A stretch of DNA of 64,000 nucleotides from Paraflavitalea pollutisoli (GTDB taxonomy: Bacteria > Bacteroidota > Bacteroidia > Chitinophagales > Chitinophagaceae). Made by a program: the position numbers and the translations under genes. The stretch spans positions 1 through 64,000 of the forward strand of contig NZ_JARKMX010000008.1 of the NCBI RefSeq assembly GCF_029360705.1, in the 5' to 3' direction. Positions 1-8,991 of this stretch are shown here, piece by piece (positions within the stretch are counted from its first letter, which is position 1; each line of letters opens with the position of its first letter). The notes beneath the pieces were generated by a model, which was given only the letters and a program-made list of their open reading frames with translations, ran no database searches and had not been told where the DNA came from.

Positions 1-60
1 AATATGCGCGTTAACAATCTTTAACTTAAAGTCGGATTTGTGTTTTCTGTATTTAACCAT

Positions 61-99
61 AAAAAAAGCCCCCAAATAGTGTCTAACTTTTTGGGGGCA
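61..99 (-). terminator. Intrinsic terminator of the DJ-1/GlcG unit
   Basis: Nine-bp stem (68-76 with 90-98, GCCCCCAAA/TTTGGGGGC). Seven A residues at 61-67 read as a T-run on the minus strand. It lies 64 bases beyond the stop codon of the minus-strand DJ-1-like gene. Confidence 0.8.
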
Positions 100-162
100 G
101 TGCAACCATGAGCAGCCTCTTTGTATTAGTAGACCCAATGGTTACGACTGGATGATCTTTAC

Positions 163-858
163 CTATGGCATTCGTTTGAACAACTCCATGACCGTCGTTG
201 CCGCCAATACGGAAGAGGCGGGATTTTGTCCGGTGATCAACTTACCATCGCGCACCACAAAAGGCAACCAGTTTTCTCCTTTCTGGTAATTGGCGCCGCG
301 CATGCGCAACATGTCCTCCAGCAAAAAAGGAACGATATGGTCCAATTCTGCAGCTGATTCTTCTCCATTGGTAAAGGCTGCTACTCTCCTTCCCCGCACC
401 AGCCAATCCCCATCGAGTCCTTTCACATATTTGAGGGCGGCGGGCGAATGGCACATCAGGGTCATGACCTTCCCTGCCCGATTAAAACTTTCGATCAATT
501 TGATAGAATCCTGGTCTTCGGCCAGGTCCCACATGGGGCCGTGGCCGCCGGGGTAAAAAACAGTATCGAAGTCTTTTTCGTTCACACTACTGATCTTAAC
601 GGTATTTGCAATACGTTTGATCGTTTCGGGATCGTTGTAATAGCGCACCGTGGCCTCTGTTTGGTTTTCCTTTTCATTGCTCTTGGGGTCAATGGGCACC
701 TGTCCGCCTTTGGGCGAAGCGATCACGATATCGATGCCGGCATCGCGAAATGTGTAATAGGGCGCTGCAAATTCCTCGATCCAGATACCTGTTTTACGAT
801 CGGTATTGCCCATCCTGTCGTGACTTGTGAGCACGAATAAGATCTTTTTGAGTTCCAT
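163..858 (-). CDS. DJ-1/PfpI (Hsp31-like) family protein
   Basis: A 231-residue cytosolic protein of the class I glutamine-amidotransferase-like DJ-1/PfpI superfamily. The nucleophile elbow is LMCHSPAAL with Cys136-His137, preceded by the GGHGPMWD loop (104-111) and an acidic residue near Glu28. This pattern is typical of Hsp31/glyoxalase-III-like members, which act on methylglyoxal or as stress chaperones; which activity applies here is not visible. The frame is open 37 codons further upstream, but that part is low complexity and runs into the neighbouring gene. The ATG at 858, beginning MELKKILFVL, fits the family. It follows the GlcG-like gene by 34 bases and probably shares its transcript. 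Confidence 0.85.
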   Translation of the reverse strand: MELKKILFVLTSHDRMGNTDRKTGIWIEEFAAPYYTFRDAGIDIVIASPKGGQVPIDPKSNEKENQTEATVRYYNDPETIKRIANTVKISSVNEKDFDTVFYPGGHGPMWDLAEDQDSIKLIESFNRAGKVMTLMCHSPAALKYVKGLDGDWLVRGRRVAAFTNGEESAAELDHIVPFLLEDMLRMRGANYQKGENWLPFVVRDGKLITGQNPASSVLAATTVMELFKRMP

Positions 859-892
859 GCTATACTGATTTATTGGTGAATAATAGTGTGTA

Positions 893-1291
893 CTATAGGG
901 CGTCGGCACCGGCCTGGGCCACCAGGTGGTCGTTTTGTACGGTGCTGCCGGAAGCGCCGATGGCGCCAATGATGTCTCCCTGTTGGTTCCGGATGGGGAT
1001 ACCGCCCGGCATGGTGATCATGCCGCCATTCGAATGCTCGATCTGGTAGGCAGGGCCGCCTGGTTGAGACATCCTTCCGATCTCGCCGGAGTTCGTGTCG
1101 AAATACCGGGCCGTTTTGGCCTTACGAAGCGCGATATCGATACTACCGATCCAGGCCTTGTCCATCCGGACAAAAGCTACGAGGTTCGCGCCTGCGTCGA
1201 GGATGGCAATGTTCATCAGCGTATTCAACTCGATGGCCTTTTCCCTGGCCGCCGCTATCGCGGTTTCGGCTTGTGCTAGTGTTATATTCAT
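893..1291 (-). CDS. GlcG/HbpS family protein (DUF336)
   Basis: A 132-residue single-domain protein that matches the GlcG/HbpS (DUF336) family along its full length. Typical elements are the N-terminal helix ([15 protein letters not shown]), the [17 protein letters not shown] strand-turn, and the glycine-rich C-terminal part with PGGIPI and GAIGASG. Relatives bind haem or small ligands, or are encoded beside glycolate oxidase and aldehyde-detoxification genes. No glc genes are present here. It is the first gene of a two-gene minus-strand unit with the DJ-1-like gene, so a role in stress or aldehyde handling is plausible but only inferred. Confidence 0.85.
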   Translation of the reverse strand: MNITLAQAETAIAAAREKAIELNTLMNIAILDAGANLVAFVRMDKAWIGSIDIALRKAKTARYFDTNSGEIGRMSQPGGPAYQIEHSNGGMITMPGGIPIRNQQGDIIGAIGASGSTVQNDHLVAQAGADAL

Positions 1292-1464
1292 GGCTATACT
1301 TTCAGGTTTATGTAATACCGACAGTGCGGTTATTGTGAAATTACCACCAGCGGCAGCCCATTGCGAAGCACAAAACCGCCAGGCGGGCGAAATTACTTTT
1401 CAGGCGCCCCCTGATCGCCTCGAATGACTGGTAGTTGTGCGCCGTAGCAGCCAATGCGGAAATG

Positions 1465-1496
1465 CAACGGCCGCCTCTTGCGGGAGGCGGCCGTTG
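1465..1496 (-). terminator. Strong hairpin downstream of trhO
   Basis: Perfect 13-bp GC-rich stem (CAACGGCCGCCTC, 1465-1477, with 1484-1496) and a 6-base loop. It starts 27 bases past the trhO stop codon. The following T-tract is poor on either strand, so it may be a terminator or a 3'-end stabiliser. Confidence 0.5.
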
Positions 1497-1523
1497 TATA
1501 GTCGGGCATCTATGGTAAGGAGA

Positions 1524-2564
1524 TTATTCGGGTGGATGCAGCTTGGGCCGCAGGCGCGCCTTGGATTTGTTGAAGATATTGCCTTCTTTGACCTGGCCTT
1601 TGCGCATTTCTTTTTGTGCTTCGAGTGGCAGGTGGATCACCTCCTGGCATTGGGTGCTGCAGCAGTTTTCATATTTGGCAGCGCAGGCCTCACACTGGAT
1701 AAACAGCAGGTGACAACCTTCATTCACACAGTTGGTGTGGGTGTCGGCCGGTTTACCGCACTGGTGGCATTTCGCGATCACGTCTTCGGTAATGCGCTCC
1801 CCCAGCCTGTCGTCGAAGACAAAATTCTTGCCGATGAATTTACTGTTATCACCGGTTTCTTTGATCTGCCGCGCATAGTTGATGATGCCCCCCTCGAGGT
1901 GAAATACATTTTTGAAACCATTGTGCAGCATATAGGCACTGGCTTTTTCGCAGCGAATGCCACCGGTGCAATACATGATGATGTTTTCTTCTTTTTTGTC
2001 TTTCAGCATATCCACGGCCATGGGCAGCTGATCCCGGAACGTGTCACTGGGCACTTCCAGGGCATTCTCGAAATGACCTACTTCGTATTCGTAGTGATTG
2101 CGCATGTCTACCACGATGGTGCCGGGTTGCTGTAGCAACTCGTTCATTTGGGTTGCGTTCACATACTTGCCCTTATTGGCCATATCGAAGGTGGGATCAC
2201 TGATACCATCGGCCACGATCTTGTCGCGTACTTTGATCTTCAGCACCCAAAACGATTTGCCGTCATCGTCTACGGCGATATTCAGGCGCAGTCCATCGAG
2301 GGCCGGAATCGAGTACAGGTATTGCTGTAATGCCTCGAAACCGCTTTGCGGCACGCTGATCTGGGCGTTGATGCCTTCATGCGCCACATAGATCCGACCA
2401 AAGACCTTCAACCCTTGCAAGGCCGCGTACAGGTCATCACGGAAGATGGCGGGATCTGGAATGGGAAAATACTGGTAGAAGGAAATGGTTGTCCGGGGTT
2501 CGGTTTCCTGGTATAAACGCTCTTTCAGCTCCTTTTGGGAGACTCTGTTGTGTAAAAATGCCAT
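1524..2564 (-). CDS. trhO: tRNA uridine(34) hydroxylase TrhO (rhodanese-like)
   Basis: A 346-residue member of the TrhO/YceA family, which uses O2 to hydroxylate uridine 34 in the tRNA wobble position (ho5U, precursor of cmo5U/mcmo5U-type modifications). The N-terminal ferredoxin-like domain (about 25-115, with [14 protein letters not shown]) is followed by a rhodanese domain (about 140-235). Its active-site loop is [12 protein letters not shown] with Cys199. A cysteine-rich tail (Cys266, 269, 279, 284, 291, 294, 301, 302, 306) looks able to bind metal, as in longer family members. Length and domain order are normal. It is a stand-alone gene with a good -7 element upstream and a hairpin downstream. 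Confidence 0.93.
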   Translation of the reverse strand: MAFLHNRVSQKELKERLYQETEPRTTISFYQYFPIPDPAIFRDDLYAALQGLKVFGRIYVAHEGINAQISVPQSGFEALQQYLYSIPALDGLRLNIAVDDDGKSFWVLKIKVRDKIVADGISDPTFDMANKGKYVNATQMNELLQQPGTIVVDMRNHYEYEVGHFENALEVPSDTFRDQLPMAVDMLKDKKEENIIMYCTGGIRCEKASAYMLHNGFKNVFHLEGGIINYARQIKETGDNSKFIGKNFVFDDRLGERITEDVIAKCHQCGKPADTHTNCVNEGCHLLFIQCEACAAKYENCCSTQCQEVIHLPLEAQKEMRKGQVKEGNIFNKSKARLRPKLHPPE

Positions 2565-2614
2565 GGGTAAAATTTTGCGACCGTATGCCTGACAGTCAAA
2601 ATTTTTAAACGCCG

Positions 2615-2622
2615 CAAAGGTA
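2615..2622 (-). promoter_or_regulatory. -7 element (TAnnTTTG) for trhO
   Basis: TACCTTTG on the minus strand matches the Bacteroidota -7 consensus TAnnTTTG exactly. It lies about 50 bases upstream of the trhO start codon. I see no convincing TTG at the -33 position, so only this half is supported. Confidence 0.4.
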
Positions 2623-2740
2623 CGAAAAAAGGCCGGGTTCTGTTCGTGCCGCAGCTGACAGCCGGAGCGGGTAAATGGATGACCGTGGTCGCTATGGTTT
2701 GTGCTGGTAACGGGTTGAAGGAGATGCGGGGACGGGCTTG

Positions 2741-2817
2741 CAGGGGCTAAAAAAATAAAGGGCCAGGATAGACATCCAGCCCCGTTTCAAAATCCAATAT
2801 CCTATGAAAAACCGAGA
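2741..2817 (+). repeat. Dispersed intergenic element, copy A
   Basis: This stretch recurs in inverted orientation at 52994-53068. The core 2777-2816 matches the other copy at 39 of 40 positions (one C/T difference). The preceding 35 bases are also similar, sharing AGGGGC, an A-rich run and GGGCCAG. In both copies GGGGC upstream can pair with GCCCC at the start of the core. It lies in the 558-base gap between trhO and the DUF5686 gene and has no convincing reading frame. Confidence 0.8.
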
Positions 2818-2931
2818 TGGTTATTTCAATCCTCGTGCCATTTCGGTTTTAAAGGGGAAACGGCGTGCCAAACCGGGTTTTGGGTCCCAGTCAGGGAGTG
2901 GTTTTCCGGATTTGGGAATTTGGAAGAAAAT

Positions 2932-2973
2932 GCAACCAGGCAACGAGGGAAAGGCAACCAGCGAAAGGCGCCA
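2932..2973 (+). repeat. Degenerate GGCAACCAG/GGCAACGAG repeats
   Basis: Imperfect short units (GCAACCAGGCAACGAGG, then GGCAACCAGCG) that resemble those at 37937-37995 and 49391-49405. A minus-strand relative (AGGCATCGAGGC) lies at about 3099-3115. All are intergenic. Confidence 0.5.
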
Positions 2974-3026
2974 AGAAACATGGGGCGAAAGCTGTGATGT
3001 GCTCCTGGCGTTCAGCCGGTTGCCAA

Positions 3027-3054
3027 ACAAAAGGCACCGGTACCCCGGTGCCTT
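3027..3054 (-). terminator. Intrinsic terminator of the DUF5686 gene
   Basis: Ten-bp stem AAGGCACCGG (3031-3040) / CCGGTGCCTT (3045-3054) with a 4-base loop. The minus-strand continuation is T-rich (TTTTGTTTGG). It lies about 70 bases beyond the stop of the minus-strand gene at 3123. Confidence 0.65.
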
Positions 3055-3122
3055 ATTATGAAGCAGTTCTAACTGTATCTACTGGATGCCTTGTCGCCTG
3101 GGGGCCTCGATGCCTGTTTCGC

Positions 3123-5660
3123 TTAATCAGGCAACTGAATCGCGCCTCCCAGCAGGCCGCCAAGCCCCAGGCGTACACCTACCTGACCCGTTTTGCCATT
3201 CAGGTAAGAGGCTACCACATCCACGCGCAGCACTTTGAAGATGTTCTCCAAGCCGCCAAAGACCTCCACATAGTTGTTTTTCCGGTCTACGAAGAAGGCA
3301 TTGCTACCCCCTACCAGGTGCCAGTTGAGGCGGCGGAACAAGGGGATCTTATTGGTCAGGAATCCATTGAAATGATGCTCTACATGTCCTACTGCGTAAA
3401 AAGATGCTGTAGTACTGTTGGCATAATAGGGCGCCAGCTGGAAGCTGTTGAGGTATTTGCTGGCAAAGAACAGCTGGTTGCCGTTGAAGTGCTGGTAATC
3501 CTGTACCGGCACCTGCTTGTCATTGAGGAAGCCACCTACCGACAACCGGTATTTCAACGCGCCCCGCAATTTGAAATTGACATCATCCCACATGGAGAAA
3601 TTCCATTTGTCGAAGTTTACATCGCTGCCGAGAATATTGTCGATGCCTTTTTTATAGGTCAGCGAGAATGTCGGGTATTTGGAGCCGATGGGGAACTTGT
3701 TGTTGGGATACTGTATATACCGCTGACCGGGTTGAAACTGAATACCGATACTGGCCACTACCGCCTGGTGCCGGGTAAACTGCTCGTCCATAAGTTCCTG
3801 CGGATAATTGGGCGTAAAAGGTTTGTCTTTATCCTTGAAGATGGAGAAGTCGGTGGTATTGTCGATGGGGATACGGTCTTCGTACAGCAGATCGGCCGTG
3901 AAGCGCAAGTCATTGTCGAACCGGTGGCTAAAGGTGAGCTTACCAAAATAATTTTCATAGATCTTCATGTAGTTGCGCCGGTCGAGCAAAGTATACAGGC
4001 TGTTCAGCAATGGCCGGATGGGGTTGTCCTGGTTAAACTGACTCACCCGTTTACCACCAGCGAGTGACCATACCGACCGGCTGGTCGTACCGCCATCTTC
4101 ATCCCACGTGAAATTGCGCTTCCACCACTGCAGCGTAGCCCAGGCATTCAAATGCTGGTTGCTGAAGCCGTACCGCACGTGCGGGGTCAGACTGATGGTT
4201 TGCTTCGTCTTCGGGAAAGAGCGGGTGATCGTGGCTTCTGCATTCAATACCAGTCCTTCTACGGTATTGTATTGTACCTGCTTCAACAGGGGCTTCCAGT
4301 TAACGCTCAGCGGTGCTTTGGCGTTGTAATTATACCGGTTGAATCCGGTATACAATATCTTCCAGGGCGTGATCTTACCCTGCTTGCGGCGCATGGAATC
4401 CGTATAGGCTTTGGTATACACCGAGTCGCGGCGGTACTCACGCAAGCTGTCCTTGAATTTGTAGTCTTTCACTTCATCGAGTTCCAGCTGTACGGGGCGG
4501 ATAGAATCCCAATAAGCCTTCGTTCTCTTGTTGACGCCCGTATCGTATTTAATGACCACATTGTTGAAGTACTTCTTATTGAAGGTGGGCGCTATTTCGT
4601 ACTTGTTGTACACGTTGAGGAAGTTGCCGATGGCGTCGAAACCCATGATGTTGAAGGTGAAGTAAACTACCTGGTCTTTCGTTTGCCAGATATTGGGTGT
4701 CACCGGTACATGGATCTGTTTGATGCGCATGGTGTCCAGTATTTCCAGCTGCGATCTTTTGGTGAGGGTCAGCTCGAGGCTGTGAATGCGCCAGTCTCCT
4801 TCGGTGATGTTGATGGTGCCATTGAACAAGGGCTCGAAGTCGCGGCGGGCGATCACTTCGATCTGGTTGATCTCTTTGCCATCTTCCCAGAAAGAACCCA
4901 GGTATTTGTATTTATAATAATTAAGGGCTGCATCGGCAATGGGCGATACAAAGCCACGCGGGTTAAACTGTGACGTCAATACATTGACGTTGTTGTTATA
5001 GAAATTGATGAAGGTGGGGAAATTGAATCCATAACCACCGGAGCCACTTTCACGGCCCGACAATACTTCCAGTTTGATCTTGTCGGGTTTCTTGTAGGCG
5101 ATCTTCGTGACCGATTCCGACAGGTGAATGATGCCTTTGCCGGCCGAGTCGACCCCCATATCCTTTTTGTCATTCTCTTCTATCTTCTGTCCCAGCACTT
5201 TTTTAGGCATCTTGCGGGTGCGTACCAGGGTTTTGATATAGGCTTCCGTTGTAAAAGAGTCAAGCGGCGCTACATAGTCCTTTTTCTTTTTGATAGCCTG
5301 GCGGATGATCTCATAGGCGGGATCTTCGGCATTGGCCCTTACCACCACTTCTCTCATCTCCGTTTGCTGTACGCCCAGTTCGAAGTTGACGGTCAGGGTG
5401 CTGGCAGTAACGGTGATGGTCTTTTCTGCTTTGGCATACCCTACATACTGGCACACCAATACATACTGCCCGGGAGCGAGATCCAGGAAGTAATTGCCCT
5501 GGCTACTGGTGGTGGTACCGATGGTCGTTCCCTTAACAAATAAGGAGGCATAGGGTAATGCTTCTCCCTGTTTATTCTTCACGCTACCGGTTACGCGGCC
5601 CGCCTGGGTAACAAATGCAAATAATAATAATGTGGTGAGGGTGAGTAAGGTTTTAATCAT
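3123..5660 (-). CDS. DUF5686 outer-membrane protein with carboxypeptidase-regulatory-like domain
   Basis: An 845-residue exported protein. A signal peptide (about 1-20, ending VTQAGRV) is followed by a CarboxypepD_reg-like beta-sandwich (about 21-105, with the GYVGYAKAEKTI-type turn) and a long DUF5686 region. That region is rich in aromatic-ended alternating strands and ends GGLLGGAIQLPD, typical of an outer-membrane beta-barrel. Members are widespread in Bacteroidota and sit in the outer membrane; their biochemical role is not established. It forms its own transcription unit and ends at the 3027-3054 terminator. The length is normal for the family and no lesion is seen. Confidence 0.88.
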   Translation of the reverse strand: MIKTLLTLTTLLLFAFVTQAGRVTGSVKNKQGEALPYASLFVKGTTIGTTTSSQGNYFLDLAPGQYVLVCQYVGYAKAEKTITVTASTLTVNFELGVQQTEMREVVVRANAEDPAYEIIRQAIKKKKDYVAPLDSFTTEAYIKTLVRTRKMPKKVLGQKIEENDKKDMGVDSAGKGIIHLSESVTKIAYKKPDKIKLEVLSGRESGSGGYGFNFPTFINFYNNNVNVLTSQFNPRGFVSPIADAALNYYKYKYLGSFWEDGKEINQIEVIARRDFEPLFNGTINITEGDWRIHSLELTLTKRSQLEILDTMRIKQIHVPVTPNIWQTKDQVVYFTFNIMGFDAIGNFLNVYNKYEIAPTFNKKYFNNVVIKYDTGVNKRTKAYWDSIRPVQLELDEVKDYKFKDSLREYRRDSVYTKAYTDSMRRKQGKITPWKILYTGFNRYNYNAKAPLSVNWKPLLKQVQYNTVEGLVLNAEATITRSFPKTKQTISLTPHVRYGFSNQHLNAWATLQWWKRNFTWDEDGGTTSRSVWSLAGGKRVSQFNQDNPIRPLLNSLYTLLDRRNYMKIYENYFGKLTFSHRFDNDLRFTADLLYEDRIPIDNTTDFSIFKDKDKPFTPNYPQELMDEQFTRHQAVVASIGIQFQPGQRYIQYPNNKFPIGSKYPTFSLTYKKGIDNILGSDVNFDKWNFSMWDDVNFKLRGALKYRLSVGGFLNDKQVPVQDYQHFNGNQLFFASKYLNSFQLAPYYANSTTASFYAVGHVEHHFNGFLTNKIPLFRRLNWHLVGGSNAFFVDRKNNYVEVFGGLENIFKVLRVDVVASYLNGKTGQVGVRLGLGGLLGGAIQLPD

Positions 5661-5758
5661 CAGCAGTGGTTATGCGGCGAAAATAATAGCTTTCCCTGCT
5701 GCTTGCATTGCTATGGCAGCAGGTTATCGAAGTTTTAACAAAAAGAGGAAAATGGGTA

Positions 5759-6061
5759 TTACTCCTGTACCACGATGGTGTGGGCAGCCATATCGCCCGT
5801 GCGTTGTGATTTTTTGGAACTGCTGGCAACGATGAGGCCGACAAATGCATTGAACCCTCCAAGATGATAGGAGATGCTGCCATCCGTCCAGTCTCTGGTG
5901 GGAGTGCCATATTTATAGACAAAGACACCGAAAATGATAAAAACGATCAAGAAGTCGATCAAGGCGGCCAGGTACCGCTTGCCGGGTTTGGCGAGCACGA
6001 AGTTGGGGGTAAATGAAAGCAGGTCCTCCTGATTCGTCTGTGGGTGGTTGGAGTTTTACAT
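5759..6061 (-). pseudogene. Decayed RDD-family membrane protein gene
   Basis: Reading from the ATG at 6061, the second codon is TAA. The frame then continues open and reads like a normal RDD protein N-terminus (NSNHPQTNQEDLLSFTP, then VLAKPGKRYLAALIDFLIVF with the first membrane helix). It jumps from a YGTPTRDWTDGSISYH-type periplasmic loop almost directly to the usual C-terminal end (VGLIVASSSKKSQRTGDMAA, then HTIVVQE). The central part, with the second helix and the usual GKxxxGxKVV motif, is missing (roughly 60-70 residues by comparison with family length, inferred). A GTG at 5998 could start a 79-residue remnant. The early stop together with the in-frame loss makes a pseudogene most likely. 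Confidence 0.65.
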
Positions 6062-6097
6062 GGGACAGGTTGATTGATGGCGCCTGTTTGGTATTGT

Positions 6098-6439
6098 CTA
6101 TTTCTTGCGCACATAGCTACCAGTCAGTGCGGCAAAACCGGCTACCAGTGCTCCGGCAAAGGCAGTGATGAGGATAAGCAGCATAGTCGATCCGCCCAAC
6201 GGAATGATGTTGGCGACTTTGCCCGATAAGATGTGCAGGTTCCGGATATCGATCCAGGTGGCGAGGCCACCCCACAGCAGGAACAGACCGAGAAATCCGG
6301 CGAGCCAGTTTTGCCAGGGCTTTTGAGGGATGCAAATAGCGACCACAAAAGCGGCAATGGCAAGACTCCACCAGCCCAGGTAGAGGCCGGCGGCAAAGCT
6401 CAATAAGGCGGTGAGTACAAGGGATACTGCAAATTTCAT
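6098..6439 (-). CDS. Small multi-pass membrane protein, unknown function
   Basis: A 113-residue protein that is almost entirely hydrophobic, with about four transmembrane helices (approximately 4-20, 24-41, 46-62 and 82-107) and a short basic end (YVRKK). I recognise no motif or family. It lies between the decayed RDD gene and the penicillin-acylase gene on the same strand. A gap of 50 bases to the upstream hydrolase allows co-transcription. Confidence 0.65.
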   Translation of the reverse strand: MKFAVSLVLTALLSFAAGLYLGWWSLAIAAFVVAICIPQKPWQNWLAGFLGLFLLWGGLATWIDIRNLHILSGKVANIIPLGGSTMLLILITAFAGALVAGFAALTGSYVRKK

Positions 6440-6489
6440 GTTCGGTATTTTCTACGTGTTGCTGGTTTTGATCAAACGGGGGTGATTAC

Positions 6490-8937
6490 TTACTTGTTGA
6501 AGGTGATCGTATGCTTCACGGCTGCGTTCTTCTCATCACCTTCGGCCATCACCCACAACTTGTTGTATTCTCCGGCTACCCATTTGTCGATAAAATTATC
6601 GTAATACTTACTACCGGGATTGCCCTGTTGCCCACCGGGGTAGATGCCCCAGGCTTCCGTTTTATCGGTCAGGTGTACGATCATACGCCAACTGGGACCA
6701 TGATATTGTTTGGTGGCATTGATAATATTATCCCCACCGCCGGCATTCAGGTGCAGGCGGCCAAGTGGTGCTACCGAGCGTGTCAGGTGCCGGATACCGG
6801 TATCCTTGTATTTGCCCCAGGGCAGCTTGCCTTCGGCGGCAGCTCTCTTAAGGAGCGGAATGGCTTTTTTGAAAGCGGTAGTGGTCACGTCGGCCAGGGT
6901 TTCCGTGGCTGTCGTCTTGATGTTGTCGACCGGGATAAAAAACGAATCCCTGAGCAAGCCTTCGATCAGGGTATAAGATTCGGGCGTCATATGAGGCTTG
7001 GCGACTCCTTCCAGCTCGTCGCTCCACACTTCTGCTTCCAACACTTTAAACCAGGTTTCGAATATTGTGGCGCCGGTCTCTGTCGCATCGTTGCGCAGGT
7101 TCCAGGCTTTAACGGTATCGAGGTAGCTTTTTTCTTCGTTGGTGAGCATGTGCTCTTTGATATTCTTCAGCAGTATGGGGCGGGCCATTTCGGCCATCAC
7201 ATTGTAGTTCTCCGTTTGCAGTTGTTTCATGTCATCTACCGTGATGCTGTACATGCTGCGCAGGCGATGGTTGATCTGGTAACCGCGGTACAGGTCGTAG
7301 CCCCCACTCTGGTACCACGGATACGTCGTATCGGTGGGTAACTGGTTGGCGCTGGCTACCCATTCTGCACCGGGGCCTACATGCGGATTGGCGGCCTGTG
7401 GAATGGTATCCTGCCATTTATAGGTATCATCTGTGCCCGGCATCACGAAATCGCCCTGTCTTTTCCATTTGGCCGGGAAGGCCCCTTGTTGCCAGATGGC
7501 CACCTCATTGTCTTTGCTGGCAAAGACAAAGTTTTGGGCCGGACAGCTGAAATGCCTGATCGCTTCCAGGTAGTCGGAATAGTTATTGGCCCGGTTAAGC
7601 TGGTAAAAGGTCTTGAATTCGTTGGAGCCGGTATGTGCCTGCCAGCGAACGGCGAGGTTGGTGACGGTGGTGGCACGGCCCCAGCCGGTGAAGGAGGCAT
7701 CGTACTGTACGGGGCCAAAGGCGGTATAGGCCACGGTGTCTTTGACAACCGGTGCTCCTTTGACTTTGTACTCCTCTATGGTGATGGTCGTGGGCACCCA
7801 GGCACTGTCGTACCAATACTCCTGGCGCGTGTCGTCTTTGAATTTGATGGCATAATAATCTTTCACATCACGGCTGGCGTTGGTGACGCCCCAGGCGATG
7901 CGGTCCGTAAAGCCGATGATGATGGCGGGTGATCCGGGAAAGCTGGCGCCATAAGTATTGCTGGTCGGGGTATGCAATTGCATTTCATACCAAAGGGAAG
8001 GCAATGACAATCCCAGGTGCGGGTCATTACACAGGATGGGACGGCCGCTTTGTGTTTTTTGTCCGCTCACGGCCCAGTTGTTACTGCCATTGTCGGGATC
8101 GGGTTTGTCGATCGCGGCGATGTCGACGGTATTCTTCCATTGAAAATACAGCGAGTCGGCCGATGCCGGTGTTACCGGCAGGTTAGCCGGTGTCTCGAAC
8201 ACCGTTCCGCGGGGCACGATGGGGTCCAGCGAATCGGGTGCTACAGGATAGAATTTTGCAAACAGTTCCTGACTAAGGGCTGCTTTGGCGTTGGTATATT
8301 CTATATCGTTTTCAGACCCGGTGAGGTCGTAACTCATGTATTTGAGGAAGAGGGCCGTTTTGAGGTTGCTCCAATGTTCCGGACGGTAATTGAGCAGTCG
8401 GTATTCGAAAGGCAGGTTGCTGGGGTTGAGCTGGTCGATCCAGGCGTTGGCACCGGCGGTGTAGGCGTCCAGCACTTTTTTGGTATCGGCATCGTTTTCC
8501 ATGACCTGGAGGGAGTTGGTAGCGGCGTATACCATACCGAGCCTGCGCATGTTGCGATCAAAGTTCAGTACCGTGCTATCTGCCCCCGCTCCTACGATCT
8601 CGCTCAACCTGCCCGCAGCGGCATGGGTCTGGAATTCCATTTGCCATAACCTGAATTTTGCATGGAGGTAACCTTGTATAAAGTACAGGTCTTCATCATT
8701 CTGTGCAAATACGTGGGGGACGAGGCGGTCGTCGAAATAGACGGCAGCTTTCTCCTTCAACTGGGGCAATTGGAGTTGGGCATCGTAGCTTTGGTCGATG
8801 GGTTCGGCATTTTGCCAGAACCCTTCCTGTGGGCTAAGGAAGCTGCCGAAAGGCGGCGCACTACCCATGGGAACACTTAAGGCAATGACCAGTCCAGTGG
8901 TCACGGCGGCCGAAATCAACAAGGGAACGAGTCTCAT
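6490..8937 (-). CDS. Penicillin acylase (S45) family Ntn-hydrolase
   Basis: An 815-residue exported amidohydrolase of the penicillin G/AHL acylase family, made as a precursor that cleaves itself into alpha and beta chains. The predicted beta-chain start is in DNGSNNWAVSG, with Ser285 as N-terminal nucleophile. CNDPHLGLSLPSLWYE and GFTDRIAWGVTNASRDVKDY follow, both hallmark stretches, and QNFVFASKDNEVAIW and GPGAEWVASANQLP are further on. The ATG at 8937 gives a membrane-directing N-terminus (MRLVPLLISAAVTTGLVIAL); the frame is open 18 codons upstream without a signal. Substrate (beta-lactam, acyl-homoserine lactone or peptide) cannot be read from sequence. Confidence 0.9.
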   Translation of the reverse strand: MRLVPLLISAAVTTGLVIALSVPMGSAPPFGSFLSPQEGFWQNAEPIDQSYDAQLQLPQLKEKAAVYFDDRLVPHVFAQNDEDLYFIQGYLHAKFRLWQMEFQTHAAAGRLSEIVGAGADSTVLNFDRNMRRLGMVYAATNSLQVMENDADTKKVLDAYTAGANAWIDQLNPSNLPFEYRLLNYRPEHWSNLKTALFLKYMSYDLTGSENDIEYTNAKAALSQELFAKFYPVAPDSLDPIVPRGTVFETPANLPVTPASADSLYFQWKNTVDIAAIDKPDPDNGSNNWAVSGQKTQSGRPILCNDPHLGLSLPSLWYEMQLHTPTSNTYGASFPGSPAIIIGFTDRIAWGVTNASRDVKDYYAIKFKDDTRQEYWYDSAWVPTTITIEEYKVKGAPVVKDTVAYTAFGPVQYDASFTGWGRATTVTNLAVRWQAHTGSNEFKTFYQLNRANNYSDYLEAIRHFSCPAQNFVFASKDNEVAIWQQGAFPAKWKRQGDFVMPGTDDTYKWQDTIPQAANPHVGPGAEWVASANQLPTDTTYPWYQSGGYDLYRGYQINHRLRSMYSITVDDMKQLQTENYNVMAEMARPILLKNIKEHMLTNEEKSYLDTVKAWNLRNDATETGATIFETWFKVLEAEVWSDELEGVAKPHMTPESYTLIEGLLRDSFFIPVDNIKTTATETLADVTTTAFKKAIPLLKRAAAEGKLPWGKYKDTGIRHLTRSVAPLGRLHLNAGGGDNIINATKQYHGPSWRMIVHLTDKTEAWGIYPGGQQGNPGSKYYDNFIDKWVAGEYNKLWVMAEGDEKNAAVKHTITFNK

Positions 8938-8991
8938 ATTACCGGAAGGATTTAGAAATCGTTTAAAAGTAACACGAACTGGTAATACCAC

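Noticed and set aside
163-969. Longer start for the DJ-1-like protein (268 residues)
   Set aside because: The added 37 residues are Pro/Tyr-rich, non-family and overlap the upstream gene.
2804-3061. 85-codon plus-strand frame that begins inside repeat copy A
   Set aside because: Composition is unlike a protein, it runs through degenerate repeats and into the DUF5686 terminator, and copy B has no matching frame.
2865-4067. 400-codon plus-strand open frame
   Set aside because: Antisense to the DUF5686 gene, whose protein is clearly real; the frame has no recognisable domain.
6490-8937. Antibiotic-resistance or quorum-quenching label for the acylase
   Set aside because: The S45 family fold is clear, but substrate choice between beta-lactams, acyl-homoserine lactones and others cannot be read from sequence.
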